Source of the DNA: Hyaloraphidium curvatum
Taxonomy: Eukaryota > Monoblepharomycota > Hyaloraphidiomycetes > Hyaloraphidiales > Hyaloraphidiaceae
Assembly: GCA_025558095.1 (NCBI GenBank)
Contig: JAIVFI010000035.1
Coordinates: forward strand, 434,001 to 498,000
DNA length: 64,000 bases
Direction of reading: 5' to 3'
Shown: positions 20,109-31,352 of the stretch, one piece after another
Layout of the letters: each line of letters starts with the position of its first letter
How positions within the stretch are numbered: the first letter of the stretch is position 1
The notes under the pieces: generated by a model
What the model saw: the letters and a program-made list of their open reading frames with translations, nothing else
Databases searched by the model: none
What the model was told of the DNA's origin: nothing
Made by a program: the position numbers and the translations under genes

Positions 20109-20932
20109 AGTGCGCGCGCTGCGATGCGCCCTCCGCCCCGGGAACGGGGCGATTGCTCGGCCGGGGGCGGTCATCGACCGTCGCTTCGGAATGGCTTTGC
20201 AACACTGCGTGGCTGGGCCGAAGGGAAAAACGCGCCCCGCCCGCAGACGAGTTCCCGCCGGCCGGGCGATCGGGGCGGAATACCGCTGGTCGGTCTCGTG
20301 GTGGTAACTTGGCGGCTGGATTACGCGGATGGACGACGGGGAAGGACGGTTGGCGGCCGTCGGTCGAAGAGGATTGGACCCTACCGCCCCCGATGCAGTG
20401 CTGTCCAGGTCCGGGGGCAACCCGCCCTCCCTAATCCATCCAAACAGGGTGAACGAGCGTCCCCGTCCACGGGGCCATGGTTTCCACAATCCGAGCCGCG
20501 CGAAGTGGGACGCGATGCCCCGGCCAGCCACGGGACCACTACGAGGTGCCGTGAGACTCTCCTCCACCCGAAAAAAGGTTCAGGGACCTACCTGATCTCG
20601 CCTGCAGCAGTTTCCTCGATCCGGTCCCGCGGCATCGCCCCGCCGGGTCCAGTGCGCCAAAGCAGGTTCCGTCGCAGCTTCACCTCAGACCCGGGCATCC
20701 GCTGTCCCGGAGTTGGCCCGGCAACCGTTTCGGCCAGTCGGTCCTGTTGCCCGCGTCAAACGCTTCACAGCATCCACCGACCATCGGCAATCCCATATCC
20801 GCCTGAGCCGGCGTTCATGCCCCGCCCCTGAACCGACGATCCGCAGGTGCACGCAGGAAAAGCCTCTATGTACAGTCCCGCGCCACACCCGCAACGCTCC
20901 GAACACCCCGCACGGAAAACAACGACGCACAC
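20109..20932. other. Intergenic, no gene seen
   Basis: Upstream region of the chitin deacetylase gene and 3' region of the first bHLH gene. I see no coding exon, repeat or RNA gene. Confidence 0.5.
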
Positions 20933-22867
20933 TCAATACGCGGCGGGGGCGGCCCACCCCCCTCCCCACCCCCTCCCCAGGCTCGCCAGGTTGGCCGCGG
21001 CCTCGAGCTCCCCCTCCGCCTTCCCCTCCCCCGCACCACCCGCCCGCTCCGCCTCCCTCTTCATCGCCGCCACCGCCGGCCTCGGCGGCGCGACGAAGCT
21101 CGGCCCCGCCTCGCGCGGCATCGCCTCCAGCATCGCCTCGAGCTCCTCCCCCATCCCCGCAACGTCCACCTCCCCCCCCGTGTCCGCACCGAAATCCTCC
21201 ACCCCGCGCTCCCGGAGCATCCTCCGCATCGCCTCCTCCCGCATCCGCGAGGACATCAGCTGCGCGCGCAGCCGCCGCTCGCGCGCCTGGATCTGCCCGA
21301 CGTACTCGCGCGTGTACACGAGGATGGCCTTGCGCGTGTCGGCGTAGCCGTCCATGCCGGGGACCGAGGCGACGAGGAGCGAGAGGTAAGATTTGAACGC
21401 GTCGCGGCGGAGCTTCTCGTCCTTCTGCGGACCGCAGCATCCGGAGGGATGGGATGGGTCAGCGGGATCGATCGGAACGAGGGGGGGCTGCGCGCGCACC
21501 TTTTTCGCGATCCGCTCGCGGATCCGCCCGCCCTTGCCGTCGTCGGGATGCTGCGCGTCCGGCCGCTGCGCTTCCACCACGGCCGCCGGCGTCGCGCGGT
21601 AGGGAAAGTCCGCCAGCGCGTCCGGGTCGACGAGGCACCCCGTGGGGTCGGGCAGCTGCGCGGCCTTCTTCTTCGCCTGGGGGCGGGGCAGCGGGAACAC
21701 GGGCGCCGCGGGGGCCGGAGGGGGGGAGGGGGTGGCGTCGGCGGAGGAGGAGCGGGAGGAGTGCGGCGTGGCGAGCGAGGGTTGGGGGGTGCCGAGCGGC
21801 GGTGCCGGGGCGGGGGAGGCGGCCGACGAAGCGCGGTAGTTGGCCCACCAGTCCTTCCAGGGGATCGCGGCGGGCGGCGGAGAGGGAGGTTCGCGCTTGA
21901 TGGCGATGGAGGGAACGATGGTGGGCGCGGCAAGGGGGGTCTGGATCGGAGGGGGGATCGGGCGGGAGGCGGCGTGCTGGGCCGGTGCGGCGGGCTGCGC
22001 GGGGGGGGCTTGCGGGGCGCGGTAGTTTCCGGCCTGCAAGCCCTGCACGCCCTGCATGCCCTGCATGCCCTGCTTCAAATGCGCGCCCTGCATCGGCTGC
22101 GCGCCCTGCGTTGCCTGTGCAGGCGGGGGCTGCTGGGCGTGCGGCGGGTACGGGTAGGCCGGGTAGTAAGGGAACGGCTGGCCGGCGGCCTGCGGGTAGT
22201 AGCCGTGCTGGGGCGCGTATGCATGCGGGTAGCCTGGGTGCGGGGCGTAGGCGGGGTACGGATGGCCCGCGGCCGGAGGGTAGCCGTGGGGCGGGTGCGG
22301 CAGGTGCTGTGCCGATGCGTCCGCGGGGGGGCCGGAAGCCCGCTGCGGCTGAGCCGTGCCGCGGGCCTGCTGCGCGGGGTACTGCTGGTACTGGAGCGAC
22401 GGGGAAGCGGCGAGCTGCGCCTGCGGGGGGTTTTGCCACGTGGGCCCGAAGTGGTTGTGCGGCGGGGGGCCTTGCGGGGGGAGCTGCCCTGCGGGGCTGC
22501 CTGCGCGGTTCGCGGGCACGCCGTTGAGGGGCGCGTAGGCGGCGTCTTGCTGTTTGTTTGTGTACCAAGCCGGCGGCGGCGGCGGCAGCAGGGACGGGCG
22601 GGGGTTGGCGTGCGGGGCGTGCGCGGGGCCGGGCGGCGCGCCGTGCGGCTCCCCCATCGCCGGGTGGCTCTGGGACGCGAGTCCCTGCGAGTCGTGCGAC
22701 GACACCGGCGAGGGGGTCCGCGGCGGGTCGGGGGCGGCGGCGGCGTGGGGCGGAGCGGCGGCGGGGCGCGCGGGCGGCGGCGGCCCGCGCGCGCTGAGCG
22801 GGCCCGCGGCGTCGGCGGCGGAGGGCGCGGCGAGCGCGGCGGCGGGCGGCGGCGGCGCGGCGGTCAT
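20933..22867 (-). CDS. bHLH-type transcription factor, Pro/Gln-rich (paralog 1)
   Basis: Two exons: 22867-21500 and 21424-20933 (619 residues). The 75-nt intron (CTGAC branch site, CGCAG end) keeps frame and falls inside the basic region. Splicing gives RERIAKKKDEKLRRDAFKSY, a basic stretch running into helix 1, then LSLLVASVPG, a loop, and TRKAILVYTREYVGQIQ as helix 2, the basic helix-loop-helix pattern. The first 400 residues are disordered (Pro, Ala, Gln, Tyr; repeats of MQGMQG and HPGYPHAYAP), like an activation domain or prion-like segment. ATG 22867 gives an N-terminus (MTAAPPP) like that of paralog 2. Target genes unknown. Confidence 0.75.
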   Translation of the reverse strand: MTAAPPPPAAALAAPSAADAAGPLSARGPPPPARPAAAPPHAAAAPDPPRTPSPVSSHDSQGLASQSHPAMGEPHGAPPGPAHAPHANPRPSLLPPPPPAWYTNKQQDAAYAPLNGVPANRAGSPAGQLPPQGPPPHNHFGPTWQNPPQAQLAASPSLQYQQYPAQQARGTAQPQRASGPPADASAQHLPHPPHGYPPAAGHPYPAYAPHPGYPHAYAPQHGYYPQAAGQPFPYYPAYPYPPHAQQPPPAQATQGAQPMQGAHLKQGMQGMQGVQGLQAGNYRAPQAPPAQPAAPAQHAASRPIPPPIQTPLAAPTIVPSIAIKREPPSPPPAAIPWKDWWANYRASSAASPAPAPPLGTPQPSLATPHSSRSSSADATPSPPPAPAAPVFPLPRPQAKKKAAQLPDPTGCLVDPDALADFPYRATPAAVVEAQRPDAQHPDDGKGGRIRERIAKKVRAQPPLVPIDPADPSHPSGCCGPQKDEKLRRDAFKSYLSLLVASVPGMDGYADTRKAILVYTREYVGQIQARERRLRAQLMSSRMREEAMRRMLRERGVEDFGADTGGEVDVAGMGEELEAMLEAMPREAGPSFVAPPRPAVAAMKREAERAGGAGEGKAEGELEAAANLASLGRGWGGGWAAPAAY

Positions 22868-23620
22868 CGCCGGCGGCGGGGCAGCGGCGGTGGAAGAACC
22901 CGTGGAGCTGCGCGGGGGCGGCCGGCTCCGGACCCGTGCGCCAAACCGACCCTGCGGTGCGCCAAGCTGGACCGGGACCAATCAACACAGGAATCAAGCC
23001 GAGAAACGGGCCATCACAACAAAGGACGGCGCCCGCTTCTCGAGCCGCCATCCGCCCCCCGAGTCGGGGTCTGGGGACATTCCGTAAGAAACATCGGAAG
23101 CCCCGGTCCAGACCGCCCCAGCAGACACCTTGCCCCTGGGCCACCGAAACCACCGGCCGCCCTCGGCTTCCCCCCGACCCACCGCCAGATCTTCCCCGAC
23201 CATCCCACGCCGGCCTCCCGCCCCCCGCCCGCCGTCCGCGGCCCCCGTCGGACGCCGCAGACCGGCCGCGCGCCTCGCCGCCGCGGCCGATCCCTCGATC
23301 CCCTGCCTCCACGCCCACCCCGTGCCCCGCCCCGTCCCCCGAAACGATGCGGTCTTACCGCCGCCCACGCCCCCGCGGCACCCAGGCTGCGCCCCGCAGG
23401 CGTTCTCGCCGTGCCTGCGCCAATGCGGGCGGCATCCCATTTGGGCGTGGCCGGCCAGGGCCTTGCGGTGGCAACGTTCCGACCGCCCCATCCACCGAAC
23501 CTGCAACCGACCGGACGAGGCAGACGGGCGCGGATGATGGATGCTCCCTGCGCGCTTGCCGACGCCCATACCCGCCGTGGCACCCTGGAGCGACCCAACG
23601 GGACCGCGGTCACACGGAAA

Positions 23621-23648
23621 TCAGTCAATCAAGGAAGTCAGTCAATCA
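23621..23648. promoter_or_regulatory. Paired TCAGTCAATCA motif upstream of bHLH paralog 1
   Basis: TCAGTCAATCA occurs twice here (23621-23631 and 23638-23648) about 760 bp upstream of the bHLH paralog 1 start, and once more at 30948-30958 about 660 bp upstream of paralog 2. On the coding strand it reads TGATTGACTGA. It could be a shared regulator site, possibly autoregulatory, or the branch region of a 5' UTR intron (it contains TTGACTGAC). I did not notice it elsewhere. Confidence 0.35.
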
Positions 23649-24084
23649 AACCGGGGCCACGTTCCCGCCAATACCGCGGGCGGGATGGGAGCTGCGTACC
23701 GCAAGAAGCGCATCGCGAGCGTCCGCGGGCGGCCCGAACGGACCGGCCGCCGGCATCGGCCAAACCGATCCGCGCCCGCTCCCAGCCGCCGGGCCGGCCG
23801 GCCGGCCGGCCCCGCCACCGGACACGGCGGCATCCACGGTCCGCGACATCGCCACGAACACCGTCCGCTTTCCCCGAAACGACCGCGTACATCCTGCGAC
23901 GAAGCACCTTTCCCAGCCCTCGCTCGTCGTCGCCCACCCAGAGTGCTGCGGCACATGTGCCCTTCCGTCCGGCCTCACGCAGCTCCGGCCCGGGTGAGCG
24001 CCCTGGCCGTGATACTTCGGACGATGGATGGTAGATAATGCCGTGACGGGATGGTCCGGCGGCGGGCCAGCAGCGCGGGGGACG

Positions 24085-24375
24085 GGACCGGCAGCCGAGC
24101 CGGGCGCCCTACCCGGAGACCATCATCTTCTCCGCGTACTCTTGGGCGCGGTCGGGGCGCCGGGTGCGACCGAAAGCCGAGGCAAACGTGGTCCCTGTCG
24201 GACTGCATTCCCGGCACGATCATGTGTCCATCAGTTCTCTACTCCCGGGGTTATTCACCCCTCCACCGCTGATCACAACGTACAACTGATCACTACACCA
24301 TCTACGTCCATCAGGTCCACCACGTCCGCAAGGGCGTCCCCGTCGTGCCGGTTCTTGGCGTCGCAAGAGCAGGGC
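24085..24375 (-). pseudogene. Partial duplicate of the PPR-like gene, with an 80-bp insertion
   Basis: This stretch closely repeats an internal part of the neighbouring PPR-like gene (25300-25505), including CATCTTCTCCGCGTACTC and GGGCGTCCCCGTCGTGCCGG, with substitutions and indels that break the frame. It is interrupted by about 80 bp bounded by the direct repeat GTCCATCAG (24226-24234 and 24306-24314), like the footprint of a small insertion. It lies just past the 3' end of the parent gene, so it is a local duplication remnant. Confidence 0.75.
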
Positions 24376-24518
24376 GAGGCTACGGACGATGGGAGACCCG
24401 CGGTGGGCCAGCCGCAGCGCGGCGGACGGGACAGATCAGTTGAACGAGCCCTGTTACGTTGCTTTGCACTGCGCTTTCTCTAGAGAGACGATCGAGAACG
24501 CAGCGTACCGCCTGGCCG

Positions 24519-26822
24519 CTATTCCGGGCCGTCCGTGGCGGCGGATCGTCCGATGCCGGCGCCCCCCGATCGTGCCCCGCCCCGCTTGGCGGTCCGCGGC
24601 CGGCCCGTCCCGGCGGCCGCCTGCCGCGCCGAAACCGGAAGCGCCGCATCGCACGGCCTGCTCGGAACCTCGGCCACCCGCCCGCGCAGCAGCACGTGCA
24701 TGCCGTCGAGGTCCAGCCCGGCCGCGTCGAAGCCGTCCGCGGCCAGCCGCCTCCGCGCCTTTTCCTGCAGCACCTCGCGCCGCCCGCGGCCACACCGCCG
24801 CGCGTGGTCCACGGCGATCACCAGCGGGCCCCTGTCGTCGGGGACCCCGAGCCCGGCCAGGGGCATACCGGGGTGCGCGGCCGGATCCACCGGCTTGCGG
24901 TCGAGCACCGCGGAACACAGCGCAAAGAGCTCTTCGAAACGATGCCCGCGGGCCAGCGCCTTGATGACCGTGCTCCAGATGCGCGAGGCATCCGGCCTCG
25001 AAAGCAGGTCCCGGGGGAAGCGCCCCAGCGCCGCAAACAAGCCCGGAACGTCCCCGGCGCGCCCGTACGCCTTGGCTACGAAGTGCACGGCGGTAACGCC
25101 ATGGGATCCCGCAGGCGCGATTCCCTCCAGCAGGGCCTCGACCGAACGCACGTCCCCCCGGTCGGCGAAGTGGTTCGCGACCTTTAACACGTGCCGCACA
25201 TTGGCGATGCCGACGGATTCCAGGCCCGCGAGGATCTTCTTCGCTTCCTCCAACGTCGTACGCGGTTCCAGCGCGGCATCCAGCATGGCCATCCCCGACT
25301 GGCTGCCGAGCCGGGCGCCCTCCCCGGAGGCCACCATCTTCTCCGCGTACTCCCTGGCGCGGTCGGGGCGCCCGGTGCGTCCGAAAGCCGAGGCAAACGC
25401 GGCGTACAGGTCCCTCTCGGGCTGCATTCCCAGCGCGACCATGCGGTCCGCGAGGTCCACCACCTCGGCAAGGGCGTCCCCGTCGTGCCGGTCCCTGGCG
25501 TCGCACGCGAGTAGGGCGACGTGCGCGCTCGTGGGCGGCACCAGGAAAGGCTCGGAAGTGAACAGCTTCGCCGCGGCCAAGGCCAAGCGGGGATGCTTGG
25601 CGCGGACGAAGCCCTCGAGCGCGCTGCAGAGCCCGACGCTGGTGAGCACCTGGGCCGCGGACCCGCTGCGATGGAGTCCCATGGCACACTGCAGAATCTG
25701 GAGCGTCTTCTGCACGGCCGTCACGGAGCCGGGGGGCATATCGGGAAGGCAGAGGTCCTGCAGCTTCACCCCGCCTGCTTCGCTGACCGCGTCCCGGAGC
25801 GCCGACACCGTATCGGCTTCCCGCTCCAAGGGATGCAGCTCTTCCTCCGGGAGGGTCGTCATTTGCATGCCTGTATACCTCGGTGCGGCCGCCCATCCAG
25901 GCACGGCCAGATCCGCGATGCTCAGCGGCCGCTTCGGGTACCCGCCAAGATCCTCCGAGTTGCGCAGCGAAGCGCCGGCGACGGCCTTGAGAAACGGAGT
26001 CACCGTATACTGGCCGAGTCGAAGCCCCGAATCCGCGGAAAGAGCTTCGTGCAGCAGCCTCAAGAAGGCCGAGTAGTTGCCGAAGAGGGCCAGCTCCCAA
26101 CCAAAATCGTGCAAGAGCCGCTCGTCAACAGGGACACGGCAATCGTCGCGGAGAAAGGAGATCAGAGCCGTGCTACCGGCGTAGGTCCTGCCGGGGCCCG
26201 TCAGACACGGCGTCGGTCAACACCGAACGGCGACACGTACCGAATCCGGGGTTTGTGGACCTGCGTCAGCCACACGGCGACCTTCGCGGACACCGCAAGG
26301 CCGGCATCGGCGGCATCCTTCACGACCAGGTGGGCCCGATCCGCAGCCTGGTCCAGCGCACGCTCCGCCCACCGCGGGAGCGCCCTGGATATCTCGCCCC
26401 GCACCGCGCGCTGCTGCTGCCAGATGGCCTCCCGGGTGAGCAGAAACACGAGCCGGTCCAAATCGGCCGCGTCCAGGCCACGCATCGACCCCAGGTCCAG
26501 GTAAGGCGGCCCAGGCGGCGTCCTCGACCTCGGCGTGCGGCACCGTGCCGGCGGCGAGGGGCTCGAGGGCCTTGCGGAACCGCGCGACGGCCTCGTTCCT
26601 GTTGCCAAGCGCCGCGTCGGTGGCGAGAGAGCGGGTTCCAGAGGCAGGGAGAGCGGCGGGACCGGCGAGCGCGCCTGGGCGCTCCAAAGGCGCGTGGAGT
26701 GGGGGCGAAGGGGCCCTCAGAGGGGCCGAGAGCGGCCGCAGAGCAGCGATTGGGGCCCGCAGAGGTGCCGAGAGGCGGGACCGGGCGGCACAGGCCCGTC
26801 CGGCGGCGCGGATGACCCGCAT
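24519..26822 (-). CDS. Mitochondrial PPR-like helical-repeat protein (one frameshift)
   Basis: Two exons: 26822-26241 and 26187-24519; intron 53 nt (GTACGT, CTGAC, GGCAG). The start encodes an Arg/Ala/Ser-rich leader (MRVIRAAGRACAARSRL...RSLATDA) typical of a mitochondrial presequence. The rest is alpha-helical with PPR-like units such as DLYAAFASAFGRTGRPDRAR. Its exon-1 domain and exon 2 align with the two genes at 52.5-56.6 kb, and the intron sits at the same codon and phase in all three. Compared with those relatives there is one extra base near 26503-26506: homology runs VEDAAWAA in one frame and YLDLGSMRGLDAADL in the next. Correcting it gives exactly 750 codons. Either a sequence error or a very recent pseudogene. 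A role in mitochondrial RNA binding is an inference from the fold. Confidence 0.65.
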
Positions 26823-27121
26823 CGCGACTTGTCTTGTTTGCTTGATTGGATTCGGCTGATTGGAACACCTCTGCTGGCCCAACCTCGACCTCATGCAGCT
26901 CCATCAACGGGACATCAACGAACCGTAAAACGGGCTCCAGGCAATGAAAGATACTCTGCTTCCCATGCTATGCTGCTTGCTCGCCTGAGATGGCCAGCAC
27001 CGCGCCGCGGGCTGTCTTTGACCTCGATCGCCGATCGTCGGAGCGGGACGGACGCACCCTTGTCCCGCACTCCAATCTGCCCCCTCCCCCGCCCCTCTCC
27101 GCCCTCCTCTCCACCGCCGCG
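26823..27121. promoter_or_regulatory. Divergent promoter region
   Basis: 299 bp between the divergent starts of the PPR-like gene (minus) and the glutamine amidotransferase (plus); both promoters must lie here or overlap it. I see no clear TATA box or repeat. Confidence 0.45.
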
Positions 27122-27823
27122 ATGCTCATCGGCATCCTCCAAACCGGCCACGTCCCCCCCGACCTCTCCCGCTTCGGCTCCTACCCCTCCATGTTTCAGC
27201 GCTTCCTCTCCGGCCGCGGGCTCTCCTTCCGCACCTTCGCCGTGGTGGACGGCGAGCTCCCCTCGGACCCGGCCGAGTGCGACGGGTGGCTCATCACGGG
27301 CTCGCGCCACGGGGTGTACGAAGACCACACGTGGATCCCGCCGCTGGAGGCCCTCGTCCGGCGGGCGGTGCGCGACGGCGTGCCGCTGGTGGGCGTGTGC
27401 TTCGGGCACCAGCTCGTCGCGCAGGCGCTGGGGGGCAAAGTAGGGAAGTACCCCGGCGGGTGGACGTGCGGGCCGCACGAGTACGAGTGGGACGGGAAGA
27501 GGGTGAAGCTGCTGGCGATGCACCAGGACCAGGTGCTCGCGCTGCCCCCCGGGGCGGTCGTAACGATGCGCGGGGAAACCTGCGAATACGCCGGGTTCAA
27601 CGTGGGGGAAAGGGTGATGACGGTGCAGCCGCACCCCGAGTTCGAGAAGGACTACCTCGCGGAGCTCCTGCGGGTGCGGAGGGGGGTGATTCCCCCCGAC
27701 GTGGTGGACGCGGCGGAGGGGAGGATGGGATGGGAGGTGGATCGGGAAGCGGTGGCGGAGGCGGTGGCGGGGTTCTTCCTCCGCGCGCGCAAGGAAGGGC
27801 AGGCGGCGGGGGAGACGGACTGA
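27122..27823 (+). CDS. Class I glutamine amidotransferase-like protein
   Basis: 233 residues, no intron, start at the ATG giving MLIGILQTGH; the in-frame upstream extension is low complexity. The full catalytic triad is present: nucleophile C93 in GVCFGHQ, and H171 and E173 in QPHPEFE. WLITGSRHGVYED forms the oxyanion-side loop. Length and motifs match the stand-alone GMP-synthase-type amidotransferases common in fungi and bacteria, which release ammonia from glutamine or act as peptidases such as gamma-glutamyl hydrolases. The acceptor cannot be told from sequence. Its C-terminus is Glu/Arg-rich. Confidence 0.85.
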   Translation: MLIGILQTGHVPPDLSRFGSYPSMFQRFLSGRGLSFRTFAVVDGELPSDPAECDGWLITGSRHGVYEDHTWIPPLEALVRRAVRDGVPLVGVCFGHQLVAQALGGKVGKYPGGWTCGPHEYEWDGKRVKLLAMHQDQVLALPPGAVVTMRGETCEYAGFNVGERVMTVQPHPEFEKDYLAELLRVRRGVIPPDVVDAAEGRMGWEVDREAVAEAVAGFFLRARKEGQAAGETD

Positions 27824-27897
27824 CGCGGCGCCGCGCGATCGGCAATAGCCCGCCCCGTCGTTAATTCACACTACACCCTGCGCTCTCCCGTGGCTTT

Positions 27898-30289
27898 TCA
27901 CTGCGGCCCCGACGGGTACCCGTAGTACGGCCTGCCCGGCCACCCCGGCGGCGGTCCCTGTCCCTGCTGCCCCGGCGGGGGCGGGCCGGGGGGGTAGTAC
28001 CATCCACCTTGCTGCTGCTGCTGCGGCGGCCGGGGGTAGCCTGCCGGTCCAGGGGGTCCAGGAGGGGTGCCCGCGGCCGCGGGGTAGGCGGGCCACCCCG
28101 GCGTCCCCATGCTATTCTCCCTCGACGCGTAGCCGGACTGAATCGCCGCCGGGCCCGAGGAGGAATGCAGCCCCGCGGGTCCGGGAGGCGGGGGCGCCGG
28201 CTGCGGCTGCGAGGGCGGCGACGCGCGGTAAGCCCCGCCCGCACCCGCCGCCGCACCCGGCCCGGTCCAGCCGGGAGCCCTCGCCGGCGCGCTCAGGCTC
28301 GCCAGGTTCTGCGCCGCCTCGAAGCTCGCGCCGGGGCTCACCCCGCCCTGCCTCTCCCCCCCCGCCGACGCCGAGGAAAGCGGCAAATACCCCGCCGCTG
28401 CCGCGATCCCCGGCCTGGGCGGCTCGTACCTCCTCCCCGGCACCTCGGGCGGCGCCATCCCCTCCAGGAGCTCCTCCAGCTCCTCCCCCATCCTCGCCAC
28501 GTCCTCCTCCCCCGCGGGCCCGGGCATCCCCGCGTCGATCTCCCCCCTGCCCACGCCCTTCCTCCCCAGCAACTCCTCGCACGCCTTCTCGCGGCGCCGC
28601 GCGGCCATCCACGCCGCGCGCAGGCGCTTCTCCCTGTCGCGGATCTGCGTGACGTACTCGCGCGCGTGCACGACGATGGCCTTGCGGGTGTCGGCGTACG
28701 CCGCCATGCCGGGGATGGCCTCGACGAGCTGGTTGAGCTGGGCCTTGAACGCGTCGCGGCGGATCTTCTCGTCGTGCTGCGCCGGGCGGAGCGGAGAACG
28801 TCAGCCGATGCGGGACGGGAAAGCGAGGAGGGGAGGGGCGGACCTTCTTGCTCGTCCGCTCCCGCTTGAGCATCCCGTCCTCCTCGTCGAACGAAGGGGG
28901 GTGGTACGCGTCCGGCCGCTGCGCTTCCACCACGACGATCGGCGTGGCCTGGTACACGAAATCCGGGAGCGCGGAGTGGCGGATGCCTGCCGGTTCCGCG
29001 GCGGGCGGAGGGGGGTCGGGGCGCTTGGCGGACGGCGTCGGGGCCGGGAACCGCGGCGCCTGCGCCGGCGGGGGGTCGTCGGGCGGTTCGGGCTTTATGC
29101 GCGGCGACGGCGCGGGGCTGGCGCCGGATTCGCGGTAGGTGGTGTACCATTCCCTCCACGGCACCCTGGCCGCGGGCTCGGTCTGCGCGGCGGGGCGGTC
29201 GGGCCATTCCGAGGGGGGGTGGGCCGGCGCCGGCGGGGGGGCGCGGTACGGCAGGTCGTCGTCGAGGCGGCGGCGCTTGCTGGGGTCCCATCCCTGCGGT
29301 GGGGGTTCGTCGTAGGGGCGGTAGGCGGGCTGCTGCCCGTACGGGGATCCGGAGGGCGGTTGCTGGGGTGGCGGCGGTTGGGAAGCGGGGGCCATTGGAG
29401 GCTGCGGGGTGTGCGCATGCGGCGGGGGCTGCGAGTAGTAATCCTGCGGAGGACGGGGAGCGGGTGGATACGGGTCGGGCGCGTACGGGTTTGCCGACGC
29501 CGGGCTGGCGGTGCGCGCATGGTGGTGCGCGTGCGCCGGGAGGTACATCACCGGTTCGGTGCGCTGCATGGGCGGGCCCTGCGAAGGTGGTTGCTGCTGC
29601 GGCGGCTGGCCCTGCTGCTGCGGGCCGCCGTACGGGTAGCCGGGGGGCGGGCCGTACCCGGGAGCCCCGCCGGGCGGCCTCTGCGCGGCGTAGGGGTCCT
29701 GCGCGGCGTACGGCCTGTCGTAGGGCGGACGCTGTGCGCCGTAGTAGCCATCGTAGGCGAGCGGCGGGGCGGATTGCTGGTGCATGGCGGGGGGTTGAGC
29801 GGGCGAGGGAGCGCCGGGCGGCGGCTGCAGCGGCACGCGGTCGCCATCGGCCCACGGCGGCCGCAGCGCGGCGCCCAACATCGCCTGCTGCGCCAGCGCA
29901 AACTGCGGGTGCGCGGCCTGCGTGTGCGGCCACGGCGGCAGCAGCGGGCCGGTGGCGGGCGCGGGCGGCCCGGGCACCGTGCCCGGCGGGGCCCCCGGCG
30001 CGCCCGACGGCGGCGTGCCCGGCCGCCCCTCGAGCGACGGCGGCGTGCGCGGGCCCGACGCGCTGCGCAGCGGCCCGCCCGGTTCGGCCGCCCTCTCGCC
30101 CCCCGACGCCGCCCGCGCGTGGGCGTTGCCGCCCGCGCCGCCGGCCGCCGCGCCGCCGCGCCCGTCGGTCTCAGCAGAGGCCGCCGCCGCCGTCCCGCCG
30201 TCGATCGGCCCCGCCGGCGGCATCGGCGGTGCGTTTCCGTTTCCGTTTCCGGCGCCCGCCGACCGCGGCCCCTCGTCGGCGTCCGTCAT
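27898..30289 (-). CDS. bHLH-type transcription factor, Pro/Gln-rich (paralog 2)
   Basis: Two exons: 30289-28844 and 28776-27898 (774 residues). The 67-nt intron has an unusual GTCCGC donor, a GGCTGACG branch site and a GCGCAG acceptor, and lies at the same place as in paralog 1, inside the basic region (KRERTSKK / HDEKIRRDAF). Helix 1 is AFKAQLNQLVEAIPG and helix 2 TRKAIVVHAREYVTQI. Both flanks are disordered: an N-terminal Pro/Gln/Tyr-rich region and a Gly/Pro/Tyr-rich tail ending YYGYPSGPQ. The two paralogs share architecture, WKDWW/WREWY-type motifs and the VVEAQRPDA element before the basic region. They are separated by two unrelated genes, so they arose by local duplication with rearrangement. 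Confidence 0.75.
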
Positions 30290-31352
30290 CCTCCCCGCCC
30301 GCGGCCCGCCCTCCGCCGCGCCGTCTCGCCCCGCCGGGCTCCGCTCTCCTTTCCGCACGGCGCGCGGCCCGCGTCGACGGCCGACGCTCGGCTGCCGCGG
30401 TGCTCCCGGCACGCCACAAGGAACCTTCCGCGGAACACCGCAAAACACCACGCGCCTTGCGGGCTTCCTTCGCCCACGCCCACACACAACACGCCAAAAA
30501 AAAAGGAAGCACGGCGCGCTGGACAGCGATCGCCGCGCTCCCGCCTGCTCCCCCGCCCGCGGACCCTCGCACGCCCGCAGCCTGGGCGCCGGGCCGGCTC
30601 ACCAGCCCCCGCGACGCCAACGCTGGCTGGAGCCCCCTTGCGCCGCCCCGCACCCCCGGCAAACCGGGCCGTCCCCGGCTCCGCGCCCCAGGGATGGAGA
30701 AAATCCATGGAGCTTGTCCCGCACCCGACCGGTGCGGCAGCCGGGCGCGGCGCAAAGACGGGCCCACCCTCAGGGACCTTTGGCGCGCGCAACGCCGCAC
30801 CCCTCGTCGGCGGCTGCACCCCCCTCTCCAGTCCACCGTCCGCCGCGGCAGCGCACCTTCGGCCCTCGTGACGCTTTCCCGGCGGGCCCGTGCATCCCAA
30901 CCGGCGTCGGCAAAGCGGTCGGCCGGCCCCTTCCGTGGGCCGGAAAGTCAGTCAATCACGGACGGCACCGGTCTGAATGTGGACCCCTCGATTGCCGGCG
31001 CTCGCGATAACATCGGGATCGGTTCCTGGCCCCGAGACCGGGCGACACGGGCCGATCGGCCGTGCGGCCCTCCCGCCAACCCCATGCACCCCCTCCCCTC
31101 CCGCACCCCTGCGGAGAAATTCCGCGCCAATGCCCCCCCCGGTGCCATCCCGCCCCACACCGACCACCGGACCCCGCATCCGCGCCACAGGACCCCGCAC
31201 AACCAACCCCGCCGCGGCCGACCATCGGTTCCCGCCCCCGGGCCCAGCCTCGCGGTCGGCTGGCCGCCGGCAAGCCCGAAAAAAACGCGCGTATTAGCCG
31301 CCGGCACCGCCTTGCCGCCCATCGGATCTCTATAGCAGGCGCTGCCGATCCA
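30290..31352. other. Intergenic, carries one TCAGTCAATCA motif
   Basis: Upstream region of bHLH paralog 2 and 3' region of the zinc-cluster regulator gene. The only item of note is TCAGTCAATCA at 30948-30958, shared with the upstream region of paralog 1. No coding exon seen. Confidence 0.5.

Noticed and set aside
21449-24034. 861-codon plus-strand open frame and its 619-codon minus-strand overlap
   Set aside because: Arg/Gly-rich shadow frames of the bHLH paralog 1 gene and its upstream region, no motif.
28649-31335. Long plus-strand open frames of 740 and 678 codons
   Set aside because: Antisense shadows of bHLH paralog 2; low-complexity Arg/Ala/Pro composition.
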